DNA of 64,000 nt from an uncultured Gemmatimonadales bacterium (GCA_947259585.1 CAMYMV010000014.1:29120-93119), one strand, 5' to 3'. Shown: positions 9,074 through 18,334, counted from the first letter of the stretch. The notes: generated by a model not told the origin, from the sequence alone. Numbers and translations: made by a program.

Positions 9074-9583
9074 TCAGAAATCCGGCAGAATCTCGACGAC
9101 CGGCACCGTGACGTACCAGCGGTCGCCATCCTCCCGCACCGCCTCGACGGCGTTCGACCCGAGCAGAGGCCTCTCAGCGCTCGCGCCGAGGGCACTTCCG
9201 TCCGTGATCTGGATGATCAGGAAGTGGGTCGGGGGCTGGACGGGGAACCGGAACCGGAGTCTGTCGCCGAAGATCAGCGTCTGCTGGCCCGCATCGTACA
9301 GGTCCACCTCCGAGCTCGGCCTGACGACGATGTCGTAGCCCGCTCCGAAGCGGGTTTCGGCCCACCCGGTCAGGACCTGCTCCAAACGCTCCGGATCGTG
9401 CTCCTTCAGGTACGCGATGACGTCCGGGTGCACGAGGTTCCGCAACGCGGGGCGGTCGGAGGCGTTCGCGGCCTTCACGAAGGTTTCCGCCAGAACCATC
9501 GGGCTTTCCTGCATCCGTGTGACCCAAGAGGCGGCGATCACCACGCCAAGCGCCACGAGCAACGATGCGGCACGAACGCTCAT
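9074..9583 (-). CDS. Membrane-anchored protein, NTF2-like (unknown function)
   Basis: A 169-residue protein with one N-terminal membrane segment or signal (VRAASLLVALGVVIAASW), then an alpha+beta domain. The stretch AETFVKAANASDRPALRNLV and the C-terminal DRWYVTVPVVEI resemble NTF2/SnoaL-like fold proteins, but I do not recognise a specific family. The start at 9583 is preferred over 9613 because an AGGGAG ribosome-binding site lies 7 bases upstream. The domain should sit in the periplasm. It converges on ssb and diverges from the LysM gene. Confidence 0.6.
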   Translation of the reverse strand: MSVRAASLLVALGVVIAASWVTRMQESPMVLAETFVKAANASDRPALRNLVHPDVIAYLKEHDPERLEQVLTGWAETRFGAGYDIVVRPSSEVDLYDAGQQTLIFGDRLRFRFPVQPPTHFLIIQITDGSALGASAERPLLGSNAVEAVREDGDRWYVTVPVVEILPDF

Positions 9584-9929
9584 TCGTACAACTCCCTGCA
9601 CCGACAACGGCATATCGGCTCCCGTACGTCCACCCGTTGCACGGCAAGAGGCGTACTAGGTTTCCCGGGTCGAGCCCGAGGCCGAGAGAAGCCGCCGTGT
9701 CGGCATCGGCCGGTCGTCGGAGGCGCGCCCCGGGCCGGGGAGGGGCTGATCCGCCTCGGCAACTTTTTCACATGCGGGCACAAATTCCTCCAGGGGAGTG
9801 ACTTGCGGCACAGTCGGCGCACGCCTCCGTGATGCGACGGAACTCCTCGCTGGCGGAATGCGGGGGCAGCGATTTGCCGTTATGTTGTCGGCGGATCGCA
9901 TCCTCCGCCCAATCGAAGGGATTGCAGGT
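9584..9929. other. Intergenic region, 346 bases
   Basis: This region lies between divergent genes. I see no RNA gene, repeat or clear promoter hexamer pair. It includes a short AT-rich patch (AACTTTTTCACATG, about 9760-9774) and several GC-rich runs that could form hairpins. In-frame ATGs for the LysM gene exist at 9798 (as GTG/ATG-type) and 9882, but the sequence before 9930 does not look like protein. Confidence 0.4.
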
Positions 9930-11108
9930 ATGCCAGCACCGCCGTGCGTGAAGCTCGTGGCTGCCGCGACGCGCCGTGACGCCGTCCGCGGAGGGATGCT
10001 CGTGGCCCTGCTTCTGCTTCTTTCACCCGGCTTGGTTGGGGGACAGGAAGCGGGAGCCCCGGTTCACGAGGTGAACCCGGGGGACACGCTGTGGGGCTTA
10101 GCGGTCCGATACCTGAGCGCCGGGCCGAGATGGCGGGAGATCTACGACCTGAACGGCTCGTCGATCACCGACCCGGATCTGATCCTCCCCGGCCAGAAGC
10201 TGCGTCTTCCCTCTCGTTCTGCCTCCGCGACCCGTCCTGCGACGCGGGAGCCCGAGGGGCCCGGGGAGGAGGCACAGGGGCGCGAGCCGCTCGCCGCTGG
10301 TCGACAGACGTCGCCGCAGGAGGATCCGTTCGCGGGTCCGAGCCTGTTCGATCGATCTCCGCAGCGAGTCGTGACGCTCGGGGGGTTCGAGGTCGAGGAG
10401 CGGCCGCTTCTCCCGTCCGTGTCGAAGAACGACTTCAACCGGGCGCCGTTTCTCGCCGCGCCGGAAGATCTCGACCCGACCGCCGAGACGGCGCGCCAGG
10501 TCGTGGCGAATCCTCTCAGGCTCAGGCTTCCCGAGACGATCCCCCTCAACCGACGGGTCGTGCTGCTGCTGTCCGGGCTGCCGGCGGAGGTCGGGGACGA
10601 TCTGATCGCCTTCAAGTGGAGGCATCGACTGGGCCGACACGGCCGAGTCGTCGAGCCCGTGGCCGTGCTGACGGTTCTCGAGACGAGGGGCGACTCCGCC
10701 TATGCGCAGGTCAGCGCTGTGTATGCGGACTACGAAGTCGGGGATCCGGTGATCCGGCCTTTCGCGTACCCTGAGCCGCCGCCGGTAGGTGCGGTCCCCG
10801 CCGATGTCGGCGTCACGGGTCGAATCCTGGGCATCGCCAATAGGGGGCCGCTGCTCGGCCTGACCGAGGTCGCTTTTCTCGATGTCGGGGCGGAGCAGGG
10901 AATCGGAATCGGCGACGAGTTCGTCACGTTCGCGCCCAACGTCGAGAACGCTGCGTCCGCCTCCATGGACGACGGACAGGCGCTCCTGCGGGTCGTGCAG
11001 GTGCGCCCGAAGACGTCGACCGCGGTCGTCGTGCGGATGCGAGACGTCGGCACGATCGACGGCGCTCGGGTTCGCCTCGTTGGCCAGGCGGTATTTCCCG
11101 GTCTTTGA
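9930..11108 (+). CDS. Secreted LysM-domain protein
   Basis: A 392-residue exported protein. A hydrophobic signal (MLVALLLLLSPGLVGG) lies about 28 residues in from ATG 9930, then a LysM peptidoglycan-binding domain: VNPGDTLWGLAVRYLSAGPR ... WREIYDLNG ... LILPGQKLRLP. A linker rich in Ala/Glu/Arg follows. The C-terminal 230 residues contain two similar beta-rich segments (VLTVLETRGDSAYAQVSAVY and LRVVQVRPKTSTAVVVRMRD), each followed by a polar loop, which I do not recognise. Likely a periplasmic cell-wall-associated protein. Start choice is uncertain (9882 also in frame). Confidence 0.8.
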   Translation: MPAPPCVKLVAAATRRDAVRGGMLVALLLLLSPGLVGGQEAGAPVHEVNPGDTLWGLAVRYLSAGPRWREIYDLNGSSITDPDLILPGQKLRLPSRSASATRPATREPEGPGEEAQGREPLAAGRQTSPQEDPFAGPSLFDRSPQRVVTLGGFEVEERPLLPSVSKNDFNRAPFLAAPEDLDPTAETARQVVANPLRLRLPETIPLNRRVVLLLSGLPAEVGDDLIAFKWRHRLGRHGRVVEPVAVLTVLETRGDSAYAQVSAVYADYEVGDPVIRPFAYPEPPPVGAVPADVGVTGRILGIANRGPLLGLTEVAFLDVGAEQGIGIGDEFVTFAPNVENAASASMDDGQALLRVVQVRPKTSTAVVVRMRDVGTIDGARVRLVGQAVFPGL

Positions 11109-11181
11109 GCGTCCCGTGGCGTCGACCGGGCTCGGTTCCCGCTCGTCTGACTTCCATGCGAGAGCAACCGCGAGATCATAG

Positions 11182-11994
11182 ATGATTCTCGGGCTCCATC
11201 TCCTCGCCTTCGTCCTCTACGCGACGGCCTGGGTTCTCCAGCTGCAGGGCTTCCGCGGGGGAAGGGAGCCGGGGATCTCCGGAGTGAGGGTCGTGGGAGG
11301 CGGACTCGCCGTTCATGCGGCCGGCCTCCTGCTCTACGCGCTGTCGTATAGGAGCCTCCCCCTCGTCGGGCTGGGGCCCGCTTCCAGCTCGCTGGCCCTC
11401 TTCATCTCCCTGTTCGTGCTCGCCGCTTCGGTGAGAACCGATCTCCGCGCGGCCGGCCTCTTCCTGCTCCCGTTGGTGCTGCTGCTGCTCGGCGAGGCCG
11501 TCGTCGTCGGAATCGAGCCGACAGGCCGGCAGATCGCGTTTCGCGGACCATGGTTCGTGCTGCACGTGTCCGCCATCTTCATCGGCTTCGCCGGGCTCGC
11601 CGCGGCATCGGCGGCCTCGATCATGTACGTGTTCCAGTTTCGCGCGCTCAAGCGGAAGACGTTCGGCTCCGTATTCGGGTTCTTCCCCGCGTTGGACTCG
11701 TTGGATCGGCTGAACAAGGTGGGACTGGCGGTGGGTTTCCCGGCATTGAGCGTCGGCCTCCTGGCCGGCTGGAGCTGGACCCTCACGTTCGGGCGTGGCC
11801 TGGCCCTGGACAATCCGGGCACCATTCTCGGCATCGTGACCTGGGCCGCGTATCTCGTGGCGATTGCCGCGCGCTCGAGGCCGGGCCCCCGCGGCGAGCG
11901 GGCCGCCGTCATCAGCGTCGTGGCGTTTCTCGTGACCCTCGTGGCTTTCCTCGCTCTCCGGATCACGGCGGGGGAAGCCGGCTTCTTCCTGTAG
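11182..11994 (+). CDS. HemX/CcsA-like cytochrome c assembly membrane protein
   Basis: A 270-residue polytopic protein with about eight predicted membrane helices. The CcmC/CcsA/HemX family is indicated by RGPWFVLHVSAIFIGFAG (His in a periplasmic-side helix), LDRLNKVGLAVGFPAL and the WSWTLTFG segment, close to the tryptophan-rich heme-handling motif. Position immediately before hemA matches the hemX-hemA order known in other bacteria, where HemX modulates HemA level or cytochrome assembly. A role in c-type heme delivery is an alternative. The stop is followed directly by hemA. Confidence 0.85.
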   Translation: MILGLHLLAFVLYATAWVLQLQGFRGGREPGISGVRVVGGGLAVHAAGLLLYALSYRSLPLVGLGPASSSLALFISLFVLAASVRTDLRAAGLFLLPLVLLLLGEAVVVGIEPTGRQIAFRGPWFVLHVSAIFIGFAGLAAASAASIMYVFQFRALKRKTFGSVFGFFPALDSLDRLNKVGLAVGFPALSVGLLAGWSWTLTFGRGLALDNPGTILGIVTWAAYLVAIAARSRPGPRGERAAVISVVAFLVTLVAFLALRITAGEAGFFL

Positions 11995-12036
11995 GTGCGG
12001 GGCGCCTTGGCGGCAGACGCGAGGGACGGAGGGCGG

Positions 12037-13416
12037 GTGGATGACGCGACCATCGCTCTCGTTGGGTTGAGCCATCACACGGCACCCATCGAGTTGCGCG
12101 AGCGCGTGTACGTCGATGCCACCAGCGTCCGTGATACCGTGCGCGAGGTGATGGCGTCGACCGCGATCCACGAATGTGTCGTGCTCTCCACCTGCAACCG
12201 AACGGAGTTCTATCTCCACGCGGCCGATCCGGCCTCCGCCGAGGCCGTGGCGATCGATGCGTTTGCCGCCCGGACAGACATGGGCCCGGGTGAAGTCGAG
12301 GCATTTCTGTATCATCTCCACGGCCACGATGCCGTGCTCCACCTGTTTCGAGTGGCCGGGGGCCTCGACTCTCTCGTCATCGGCGAAGCAGAGATCCTCG
12401 GACAGGTCGGTGACGCTTACGAGATGGGCCTCTCGTTGCCCGACAGCGTGGGGCCGGTCCTGCACCGCCTGTTCCAATCGGCTCAGGCCGTCGGTGGTGC
12501 GGTGCGATCCGAGACATCGCTCGGTCGAGGGGCGGCTTCGATTCCCTCTGCTGCGGTGCGATTGGCGGCCAAGGTGTTCGGATCCCTCGAGGGGAAGAGC
12601 GCCATGGTGGTCGGCGCCGGGGAGATGGGCATCACGACGCTCCGCTGCCTCCTTTCCGAGGGGATCTCCGACGTCCTGGTAGCCAACCGGACGCTCGATC
12701 GTGCGAGGGAGACGGTGGCCCAGATAGGCGGCCGGGCGATCTCGCTGGAGGATGTCTGGGGGACGATCTCCGATGTAGACATCCTGGTGACCTCGACCTC
12801 GGCGGCGGAGCCTGTCGTCACGCATGACGGGCTGGAGTCTTCGCGAGGGCAGACCGGCTCGCCGCTCGTGGTACTCGACATCGCCCTTCCACGAGACGTC
12901 GAGCCGGGCGTTGGAGGGCTTCCCGGTGTCTTCCTCTACAACATCGATGACCTTCAGAAGGTGGTGGGGGCCACCGAAGAGGCGAGACGGGCGGAGGCGG
13001 CTCCCGCCGAGACGTTGGTGGCCGATCACGCGACGCGCTTCTGGAGATGGTACCGGTCGCGGGAGGTAGGCCCCCTGATCAGAGGGCTTCGGGCACACGG
13101 CGAAGCGATCCGTCTTGCCGAGCTGGAGAGGTTGCTGGTGGGGCTGGACGGGTTGAGCGAGTCGGATCGGGAGCGGATCGAAGCCGCGACGCGGAGGCTC
13201 CTGAACAAACTCCTGCACCCGTCGACGGTTGCCCTGCGCCAGGCAGCCGCCGATCCGAACGCGATCGGATTCCTCGACAGGCTGGGGGCAGAGCTCAGGC
13301 TCGCAGCGGGCTCGGGGCAGTCGCAGGAAGCGACGGAAGATGAGATCGAAGGCTCCGGGCCGGCGGACGGCTCGGCGGATGCCGAGAGCGAAGAGACGAA
13401 CGAAGCGAGAGGCTAA
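12037..13416 (+). CDS. hemA: Glutamyl-tRNA reductase
   Basis: The first committed enzyme of C5-pathway tetrapyrrole synthesis: reduces glutamyl-tRNA to glutamate-1-semialdehyde with NADPH. The catalytic Cys is C53 in STCNRTEFYL; LSHHTAPIELRE, GGLDSLVIGEAEILGQV and the NADPH site MVVGAGEMG are all present, with the C-terminal dimerisation helices. Length is 459 residues from GTG 12037; GTG 11995 is an alternative that adds 14 non-conserved residues. GAGGGACGGAGGG upstream supports 12037. The C-terminal 30 residues are Glu/Ser-rich and probably disordered. The product is used by HemL, encoded 25 kb downstream. Confidence 0.97.
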   Translation: MDDATIALVGLSHHTAPIELRERVYVDATSVRDTVREVMASTAIHECVVLSTCNRTEFYLHAADPASAEAVAIDAFAARTDMGPGEVEAFLYHLHGHDAVLHLFRVAGGLDSLVIGEAEILGQVGDAYEMGLSLPDSVGPVLHRLFQSAQAVGGAVRSETSLGRGAASIPSAAVRLAAKVFGSLEGKSAMVVGAGEMGITTLRCLLSEGISDVLVANRTLDRARETVAQIGGRAISLEDVWGTISDVDILVTSTSAAEPVVTHDGLESSRGQTGSPLVVLDIALPRDVEPGVGGLPGVFLYNIDDLQKVVGATEEARRAEAAPAETLVADHATRFWRWYRSREVGPLIRGLRAHGEAIRLAELERLLVGLDGLSESDRERIEAATRRLLNKLLHPSTVALRQAAADPNAIGFLDRLGAELRLAAGSGQSQEATEDEIEGSGPADGSADAESEETNEARG

Positions 13417-14366
13417 TGGGTCTAAGAGTATTGGTGACGGGCGGCGCCGGCTTCATCGGCTCGCATGTGTCGGAAGCGTACCTCGTCGAGGGGTGGGAGG
13501 TCACGGCGCTGGACGACTTGAGCAGCGGGAAGCGAGAGAACGTCCCCGACGGAGTCGAGCTCGTCGAGATGGACATTCGATCTCCGGAGCTGCCCAAGCT
13601 CTTGAGGCGGAAGCGCTTCGACGTGGTCAACCACCACGCCGCGCAGGTGGATGTGCGGGTCTCCGTGGCCAGCCCGCGCGACGACGCGTCGATCAACGTG
13701 GACGGCCTCCTGAACGTCCTCGAGGCGTGCAGGCGATCGGGCGTCGAGCGCGTCGTGTACATCTCGTCCGGAGGCGTCGTGTACGGAGCGCCGGAAGACC
13801 TTCCGATCGAAGAGACACGAGCAAAAGCGCCGGTGTCGCCCTACGGCGTCACCAAGCTCGCGGGAGAGCTGTATCTGGACTACTACCGGATCGTGCAGGG
13901 CACGCCGTCCGTCTCGTTGCGCTACTCGAACGTCTACGGGCCGCGCCAGAATCCCCATGGGGAGGCCGGAGTGGTGGCGATCTTCTCGAGCCGGGCGATG
14001 CACGGCCGACCTCTGATTGTGTACGGAGACGGGGAACAGACCAGGGATTACGTGTACGTGAAGGACGTGGCCAGGGCCAACCTCATTGCCTCGACCCTGG
14101 AGTTGGAGGACATGGGGACCCTGGACGACTTCGCCTTCAACGTGGGGACGGGAATCGAGACGAGTGTGAACGACCTCGTAGGTCGGATCATCGAGATCTC
14201 GGGGCATGCCGAGGTGGAGCCGCAGGAGGCGAGAACCGGTGAGCTTCTCAGAAGCGCGCTCGACGTGCGCAAACTGAAAAGCACCGGTTGGACGCCCCGG
14301 TACAGCCTGACGGAGGGGTTGTCCGAGACCTATGCCTGGGTCGCTGCCGCGGAGCGAGGCGCGTGA
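13416..14366 (+). CDS. NAD-dependent nucleotide-sugar epimerase/dehydratase
   Basis: Extended short-chain dehydrogenase (SDR) of the UDP-glucose 4-epimerase type, 316 residues. NAD-binding TGGAGFIG at residues 8-15, catalytic Tyr143/Lys147 in SPYGVTK, preceding Ser117-118, and the sugar-binding LRYSNVYGPRQNP. Acts in the cytoplasm on NDP-sugars, probably for envelope polysaccharide; substrate cannot be fixed from sequence. The ATG overlaps the hemA stop (TAATG) and its stop overlaps tolQ (GTGA), so it is embedded in a coupled operon joining heme and Tol genes. Confidence 0.92.
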   Translation: MGLRVLVTGGAGFIGSHVSEAYLVEGWEVTALDDLSSGKRENVPDGVELVEMDIRSPELPKLLRRKRFDVVNHHAAQVDVRVSVASPRDDASINVDGLLNVLEACRRSGVERVVYISSGGVVYGAPEDLPIEETRAKAPVSPYGVTKLAGELYLDYYRIVQGTPSVSLRYSNVYGPRQNPHGEAGVVAIFSSRAMHGRPLIVYGDGEQTRDYVYVKDVARANLIASTLELEDMGTLDDFAFNVGTGIETSVNDLVGRIIEISGHAEVEPQEARTGELLRSALDVRKLKSTGWTPRYSLTEGLSETYAWVAAAERGA

Positions 14367-15097
14367 CCCCTCTGGTGGCGGTCGCAGCGGCGGCGTTCCA
14401 GGAGGCCCGCCCCCTCGACTCGCCGTGGGACATGGTCATCCGTGCGACGCCGGCGACCAAGATCGTGCTCCTCGTCCTCCTGGCGTTCTCGCTTCTTTCC
14501 TGGATCCTGATCTTCTGGAAGTGGATGGAGTTCCGCCGGGTTCGGGAGGAAGGCGACGACTTCGTTCGGGAGATGGAGAGCTCGGCCGGTCTCGCGGATG
14601 TCTACGCCGCACTTCGAGGGCTCGAGGAGTCGCCCTATACGCGGGTATTCCGCCACGGGGTGAATTTCTTCACAGAGCTGCGGCCACGTGCTCTTCAGGA
14701 TCCGGTCGATCCTACCGAGGGGCTCTCGTCCACACAGCTGGATACCTTGTGGCTCGTTCTGGAGAAGGCGTTGTCTCAGGAGCGTGACGACATCGCCCAC
14801 GGTCTTTCCTGGCTCGCGATCATCGGTTCGGTCAGTCCCCTCCTCGGCCTGATGGGCACGGTCATCGGCGTGATGAACTCGTTTATCGGGATCACCGCCC
14901 GCGGCAGCGCGAACATCGCGGCGGTCGCCCCCGGTATCGCCGAAGCTCTGATCACCACGGTGGTTGGCCTCGCGGTCGCCATCCCGGCCGTGATCGCCTA
15001 CAACCACTACGCTGCCAAGCTCGGCCTATTCACGAGCGAGCTGGAGGGCTTCGCGAGCGAGTTCGTCGGCACCCTCGCCCGGGAGGGCCGACTGTGA
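14363..15097 (+). CDS. tolQ: TolQ/ExbB-family proton channel
   Basis: A 244-residue MotA/TolQ/ExbB protein. First membrane helix at about residues 33-52 (IVLLVLLAFSLLSWILIFWK); two further helices in the C-terminal half carry LSWLAIIGSVSPLLGLMGTV and EALITTVVGLAVAIPAVIAY, the conserved channel segments. With TolR it forms the inner-membrane motor that energises Tol-Pal during cell constriction. GTG 14363 overlaps the epimerase stop. Assignment to Tol rather than Exb rests on the downstream tolB-pal-cpoB. Confidence 0.93.
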   Translation: MTPLVAVAAAAFQEARPLDSPWDMVIRATPATKIVLLVLLAFSLLSWILIFWKWMEFRRVREEGDDFVREMESSAGLADVYAALRGLEESPYTRVFRHGVNFFTELRPRALQDPVDPTEGLSSTQLDTLWLVLEKALSQERDDIAHGLSWLAIIGSVSPLLGLMGTVIGVMNSFIGITARGSANIAAVAPGIAEALITTVVGLAVAIPAVIAYNHYAAKLGLFTSELEGFASEFVGTLAREGRL

Positions 15098-15519
15098 ACC
15101 GCAGAGCGGCCCGCCATCTCGGCCTGGAAGTCCAGGCCGAGATCAACGTGACCAGCCTCGTCGACGTTGCCTTCACACTGCTCATCATCTTCATGATCAC
15201 GGCCCCGATCATCCAGGGAGGGGTAGAAATCGAAGTGCCGCGTGCCCCCTCGGCACCGCTCCAGGCGAGCGAGGGCATCGTGATCACCATCGACCGCGAA
15301 GGCCGGCTCTACCTCGACGACACTCCCGTTACGTTGGATGAGTTCGATGCGGCGGTCGTGCAGGTAATCAGGCGGCGTGACCCGGAGACGGTCTACGTGA
15401 AGGGCGACACCAACGTCTCCTACGGGGCGGTACTGCGCGTAATCGGCAAGCTCAAGGAGGCGGAGATCGAGGCGGTGAGCCTGATCGCCGAGCCCGAGGA
15501 TCCGAGGCGTGGCGGTTAG
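15094..15519 (+). CDS. tolR: TolR/ExbD-family protein
   Basis: A 141-residue single-span protein. INVTSLVDVAFTLLIIFMIT contains the essential membrane Asp of the family (VDVAF), which carries protons with TolQ. The periplasmic domain contains ITIDREGRLYLDDTPV and YGAVLRVIGKLKEAEIE. Starts 4 bases inside tolQ (GTGA) and ends 11 bases inside the TonB/TolA-like gene, as in a tightly coupled operon. Confidence 0.94.
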   Translation: MNRRAARHLGLEVQAEINVTSLVDVAFTLLIIFMITAPIIQGGVEIEVPRAPSAPLQASEGIVITIDREGRLYLDDTPVTLDEFDAAVVQVIRRRDPETVYVKGDTNVSYGAVLRVIGKLKEAEIEAVSLIAEPEDPRRGG

Positions 15520-16183
15520 CGAGCCTTCCAGGCACGGCGCCGATTCTTCCGACCGCCGGATCCCGCGGTTCGCGGTGGTGGGCTCGATCGCCGTCCACAT
15601 ATTGGCGGTGGCGGTCCTGTTTCGGGCCCCGTCCTCCCTGGAGGCGGTGCCCCTCCGGACGTATCGCGTGAGGCTCGTGGCGGCAGCGGCGGAGCTCGCC
15701 CCGCGCACGCAGCGTCCATCTCCGCCGAAGCCGACGGAGATGGAACGCAGGGAGCGCCTTCCGGAGCCGACTCCGAGGGAGACGCCCACCACGGAGGCCC
15801 AGACGAGCGTGGAGCCGGAGGTGGAGCCCACGCAGCCTCCGGCGGCGGCCGAGGAGAGCGGCGAGGAGACCGTCAATGTGCAGCTCGACGGGGCGGTCTT
15901 CGCCTTCCCGGAGTACCTGGAGAACATCGTCCGACAGATCAACCGATACTGGCGACGGCCGACCGGCGGACGCCATCTGCGGGCAGAGATCGTGTTCGTC
16001 ATCCACCAGGACGGCGGCGTGAGCGATATCGGCTGGGCCCAGAAATCGGGTGACACGGCCTTCGATCTCGAGGCTCGGGGAGCCGTGGAGGCCGCGGGTC
16101 GCTCGCAAGCGTTCGGCCCGCTGCCCGATGGGTATCCGCGCGATCAACTTCGCGTCTCCTTCTACTTCGACCCGAGGAACTGA
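15509..16183 (+). CDS. tolA: TolA/TonB-like envelope-spanning protein
   Basis: A 224-residue protein with a short cytoplasmic N-terminus, one membrane helix (VVGSIAVHILAVAVLF), a Pro/Glu-rich periplasm-spanning region (residues about 65-120), and a C-terminal TonB_C-like domain (YLENIVRQINRYWRRP ... AEIVFVIHQDGGVSDI). The S-H pair in the membrane helix (SIAVH) matches the TonB/TolA motif that contacts TolQ/ExbB. Position between tolR and tolB argues for the TolA role, coupling the motor to TolB/Pal; the domain itself is TonB-type. Starts at GTG inside tolR. Confidence 0.88.
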   Translation: MAVSEPSRHGADSSDRRIPRFAVVGSIAVHILAVAVLFRAPSSLEAVPLRTYRVRLVAAAAELAPRTQRPSPPKPTEMERRERLPEPTPRETPTTEAQTSVEPEVEPTQPPAAAEESGEETVNVQLDGAVFAFPEYLENIVRQINRYWRRPTGGRHLRAEIVFVIHQDGGVSDIGWAQKSGDTAFDLEARGAVEAAGRSQAFGPLPDGYPRDQLRVSFYFDPRN

Positions 16184-16184
16184 C

Positions 16185-17543
16185 GTGCACCCTCTTGGCG
16201 TTCGCAGCCTTCGCGGATCGACCACACTTCGGGCCTCCCTGGCGCTGCTCGCGCTCTCTGGCGTCGCCTCGCAGGCCCACGCACAGGAGGACGAGGGCGT
16301 TCGACTGGGGATCACCTACCGCCCCGGATATGTCCCGGCGCTGGCTATCACGGATATCGATGCGGAGGCTCCCTTCGCCGCCGTGGCCGCTGCGATCGAC
16401 TCGGTGATCGCACGAGATCTGGATTACTCCGATCGCTTCGAGATCCTCCCGGTTCCCGATTCACTTCGCGCCGGCTCGGCCGTCAACTACGGCCTGTGGA
16501 ACCAACTGGGCGCCGTGTGGCTCGTGGAGGGCACGCTCACCGTGAGCGGTCAACAGGCCATGCTCCGTGTAGGACTGCACGATGTCGTTTACGGCTCCCT
16601 GAAGGAGGTGCAGGCTTTCACCCTGCCACCGGTAGCTTCTCCGGACTTCCGCATGGCGGTACACCGGATCTCCGACGCGGTCGTTGAGTGGGCGACGGGC
16701 GAACCGGGAATGGCGGCGAGCCGTATCGCGTTCTCGCGGCGCGGCGAGGATGGCACCTGGGACATACACGTGGTCGACAGCGACGGTCAGGGCGTTCAGC
16801 GCGCGACCCGTCGGAATGCACTGGTGTTCTCTCCGGCCTTTTCACCGGATGGAAGCCATATAGCCTTCCAATACCAGTCAAACTCGGGGGACGAGTCGGG
16901 CATCTACGATCTGGAGCTCGAAACCGGACGAACCAGCGCCGTGACGAGCGGCAGCCTCATGCACCTGACGCCGGCGTTCACTCCCGACGGTTCGCGGATC
17001 CTCTTCGCCCGTTACGCGTCGGGCGGCACGGAGATCTTCGAGGTCGACCGATCCGGCGGCAGTCCGCGCGCGCTCACGAGCACGGCGGTCGGAGACGTCC
17101 TCGGCCCGACGATCGCGCCGGACGGAAGGCGATTCGCGTTTACCGGAAGCGCGGTCGGCGCGCCACAGATCTATGTGCAGGAGGACGCCGGTGCGCGCCC
17201 TCGACTGATCAGCCGGTTCGTGCGAGGCGCAGACAGCTATGCCACGTCGCCGGACTGGAATCCGCTGGACGACCGCATCGTCTACCAATCGCGGGTCCAG
17301 GGACAGTTTCAGATCGTGGTGGTCAACGCGGACGGATCCGAGATGAGGCTCCTGACCTCCGAGGGCCGCAACGAAGACCCGAGCTGGGCGCCCGATGGAC
17401 GCCACATCGTCTTCTCCTCGGATCGGGGGGGATACCACGGACTCTGGATCCTCGACACGGTCACCGGGAGGGCCAGGAACCTCCTGCGAAACAGCGAAGA
17501 CCAGCTTCCGGATTGGTCGAATGCGCTGGGATCAGACCCATAG
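16185..17543 (+). CDS. tolB: Tol-Pal system protein TolB
   Basis: Periplasmic TolB, 452 residues. A signal peptide ends near SQAHAQED. The N-terminal domain has the family's YRPGYVPALAITDI and lies before a six-bladed beta-propeller built of WD40-like/PD40 repeats (FSPDGSHIAFQ, FTPDGSRILFAR, IAPDGRRFAFTG, WAPDGRHIVFSSDRGG). TolB docks on Pal and cycles with TolA. The start is GTG 16185, one base after the tolA-like stop; the longer frame from 16050 overlaps that gene and precedes the signal peptide. Confidence 0.95.
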   Translation: MHPLGVRSLRGSTTLRASLALLALSGVASQAHAQEDEGVRLGITYRPGYVPALAITDIDAEAPFAAVAAAIDSVIARDLDYSDRFEILPVPDSLRAGSAVNYGLWNQLGAVWLVEGTLTVSGQQAMLRVGLHDVVYGSLKEVQAFTLPPVASPDFRMAVHRISDAVVEWATGEPGMAASRIAFSRRGEDGTWDIHVVDSDGQGVQRATRRNALVFSPAFSPDGSHIAFQYQSNSGDESGIYDLELETGRTSAVTSGSLMHLTPAFTPDGSRILFARYASGGTEIFEVDRSGGSPRALTSTAVGDVLGPTIAPDGRRFAFTGSAVGAPQIYVQEDAGARPRLISRFVRGADSYATSPDWNPLDDRIVYQSRVQGQFQIVVVNADGSEMRLLTSEGRNEDPSWAPDGRHIVFSSDRGGYHGLWILDTVTGRARNLLRNSEDQLPDWSNALGSDP

Positions 17544-17675
17544 CAGGCCAGATGGCGCGCCAACTTGGCAACCTCGAGCAGAGGGTCTAGCTTGCAGGCG
17601 AGGAGAATGAGCAAACAGCGTCGGCCACGTCCCGCCCACCGACTGATGAAGCTCGAAACGCTGAAGGAGAAGAGT

Positions 17676-18332
17676 ATGCGTCCAACGGCCCGCTGGACGG
17701 CGATGGCCAGTCTCATCCTATTCGGACTGATGGCCTGCAGCTCGAACCCCGAGCCCGAGGTGGAGCCGGCGACGGACGAAACGCCGCCGGCCGCCGATCC
17801 CGGGCCTGATCCGGCCGAACTAGCCGAGGCGGCCGCCCGGTCGTTGTGCGAAGAGGCGGAAGCCGCGGCGCGCCGCGGCGACTACGACGGCGCACGCCGA
17901 TTGTACAACCAGGCGATGTCGGAGTATGCCGGCACGGAGTGCGCGCGGAGCGCCAGCTCGGAGATCGACCGCATCGATGCCATCGAGACCCTGGAGGAGC
18001 GGATTCACTTCGCGTTCGACCGGGCGGAGCTCTCGGACGAGTCCGTGGCGACCCTCAACCGAAAGGCCGACGTGCTTCGGCGCCATCCGGACGTGCGGAT
18101 GACGATCGAGGGCCACTGCGACGAGCGTGGCTCGATCGAGTACAACTTCGCGCTCGGCATGCGCCGGGCGCAGGCCGCGAAGAACTACCTGAGCGGCCTG
18201 GGGATCGGAGAGGATCGCTTCCGCGCGGTGAGCTTCGGGAAGGAGCGGCCGCTCGACCCCGGGCACAACGAGCGCGCGTGGGCGCAGAACCGTCGCGACG
18301 AGTTCGTGATCGAGAACCTCGGATCCATCTGA
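17676..18332 (+). CDS. pal: Peptidoglycan-associated lipoprotein Pal
   Basis: Outer-membrane lipoprotein of 218 residues. The lipobox is LMAC with lipidated Cys21; a Pro/Glu-rich linker and a helical region follow, then the OmpA-like peptidoglycan-binding domain containing the classic Pal signature IEGHCDERGSIEYNFALG and ending RRDEFVI. Binds diaminopimelate-type peptidoglycan and TolB, tethering the outer membrane. ATG 17676 is chosen because AAGGAGA lies just upstream and the lipobox is then correctly placed; the longer frame from 17565 is unlikely. Confidence 0.96.
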   Translation: MRPTARWTAMASLILFGLMACSSNPEPEVEPATDETPPAADPGPDPAELAEAAARSLCEEAEAAARRGDYDGARRLYNQAMSEYAGTECARSASSEIDRIDAIETLEERIHFAFDRAELSDESVATLNRKADVLRRHPDVRMTIEGHCDERGSIEYNFALGMRRAQAAKNYLSGLGIGEDRFRAVSFGKERPLDPGHNERAWAQNRRDEFVIENLGSI

Positions 18333-18334
18333 GC

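Noticed and set aside
11176..13218. 680-codon open frame on the minus strand
   Set aside because: It is the antisense of hemX-like and hemA; its product is Arg/Gln/His-rich with no family features, an effect of high GC codon bias.
15509..16183. The TolA-like protein as a true TonB for the SusC receptor
   Set aside because: It has a TonB-type C-terminal domain, but its location between tolR and tolB favours a Tol role; a separate TonB may exist elsewhere.
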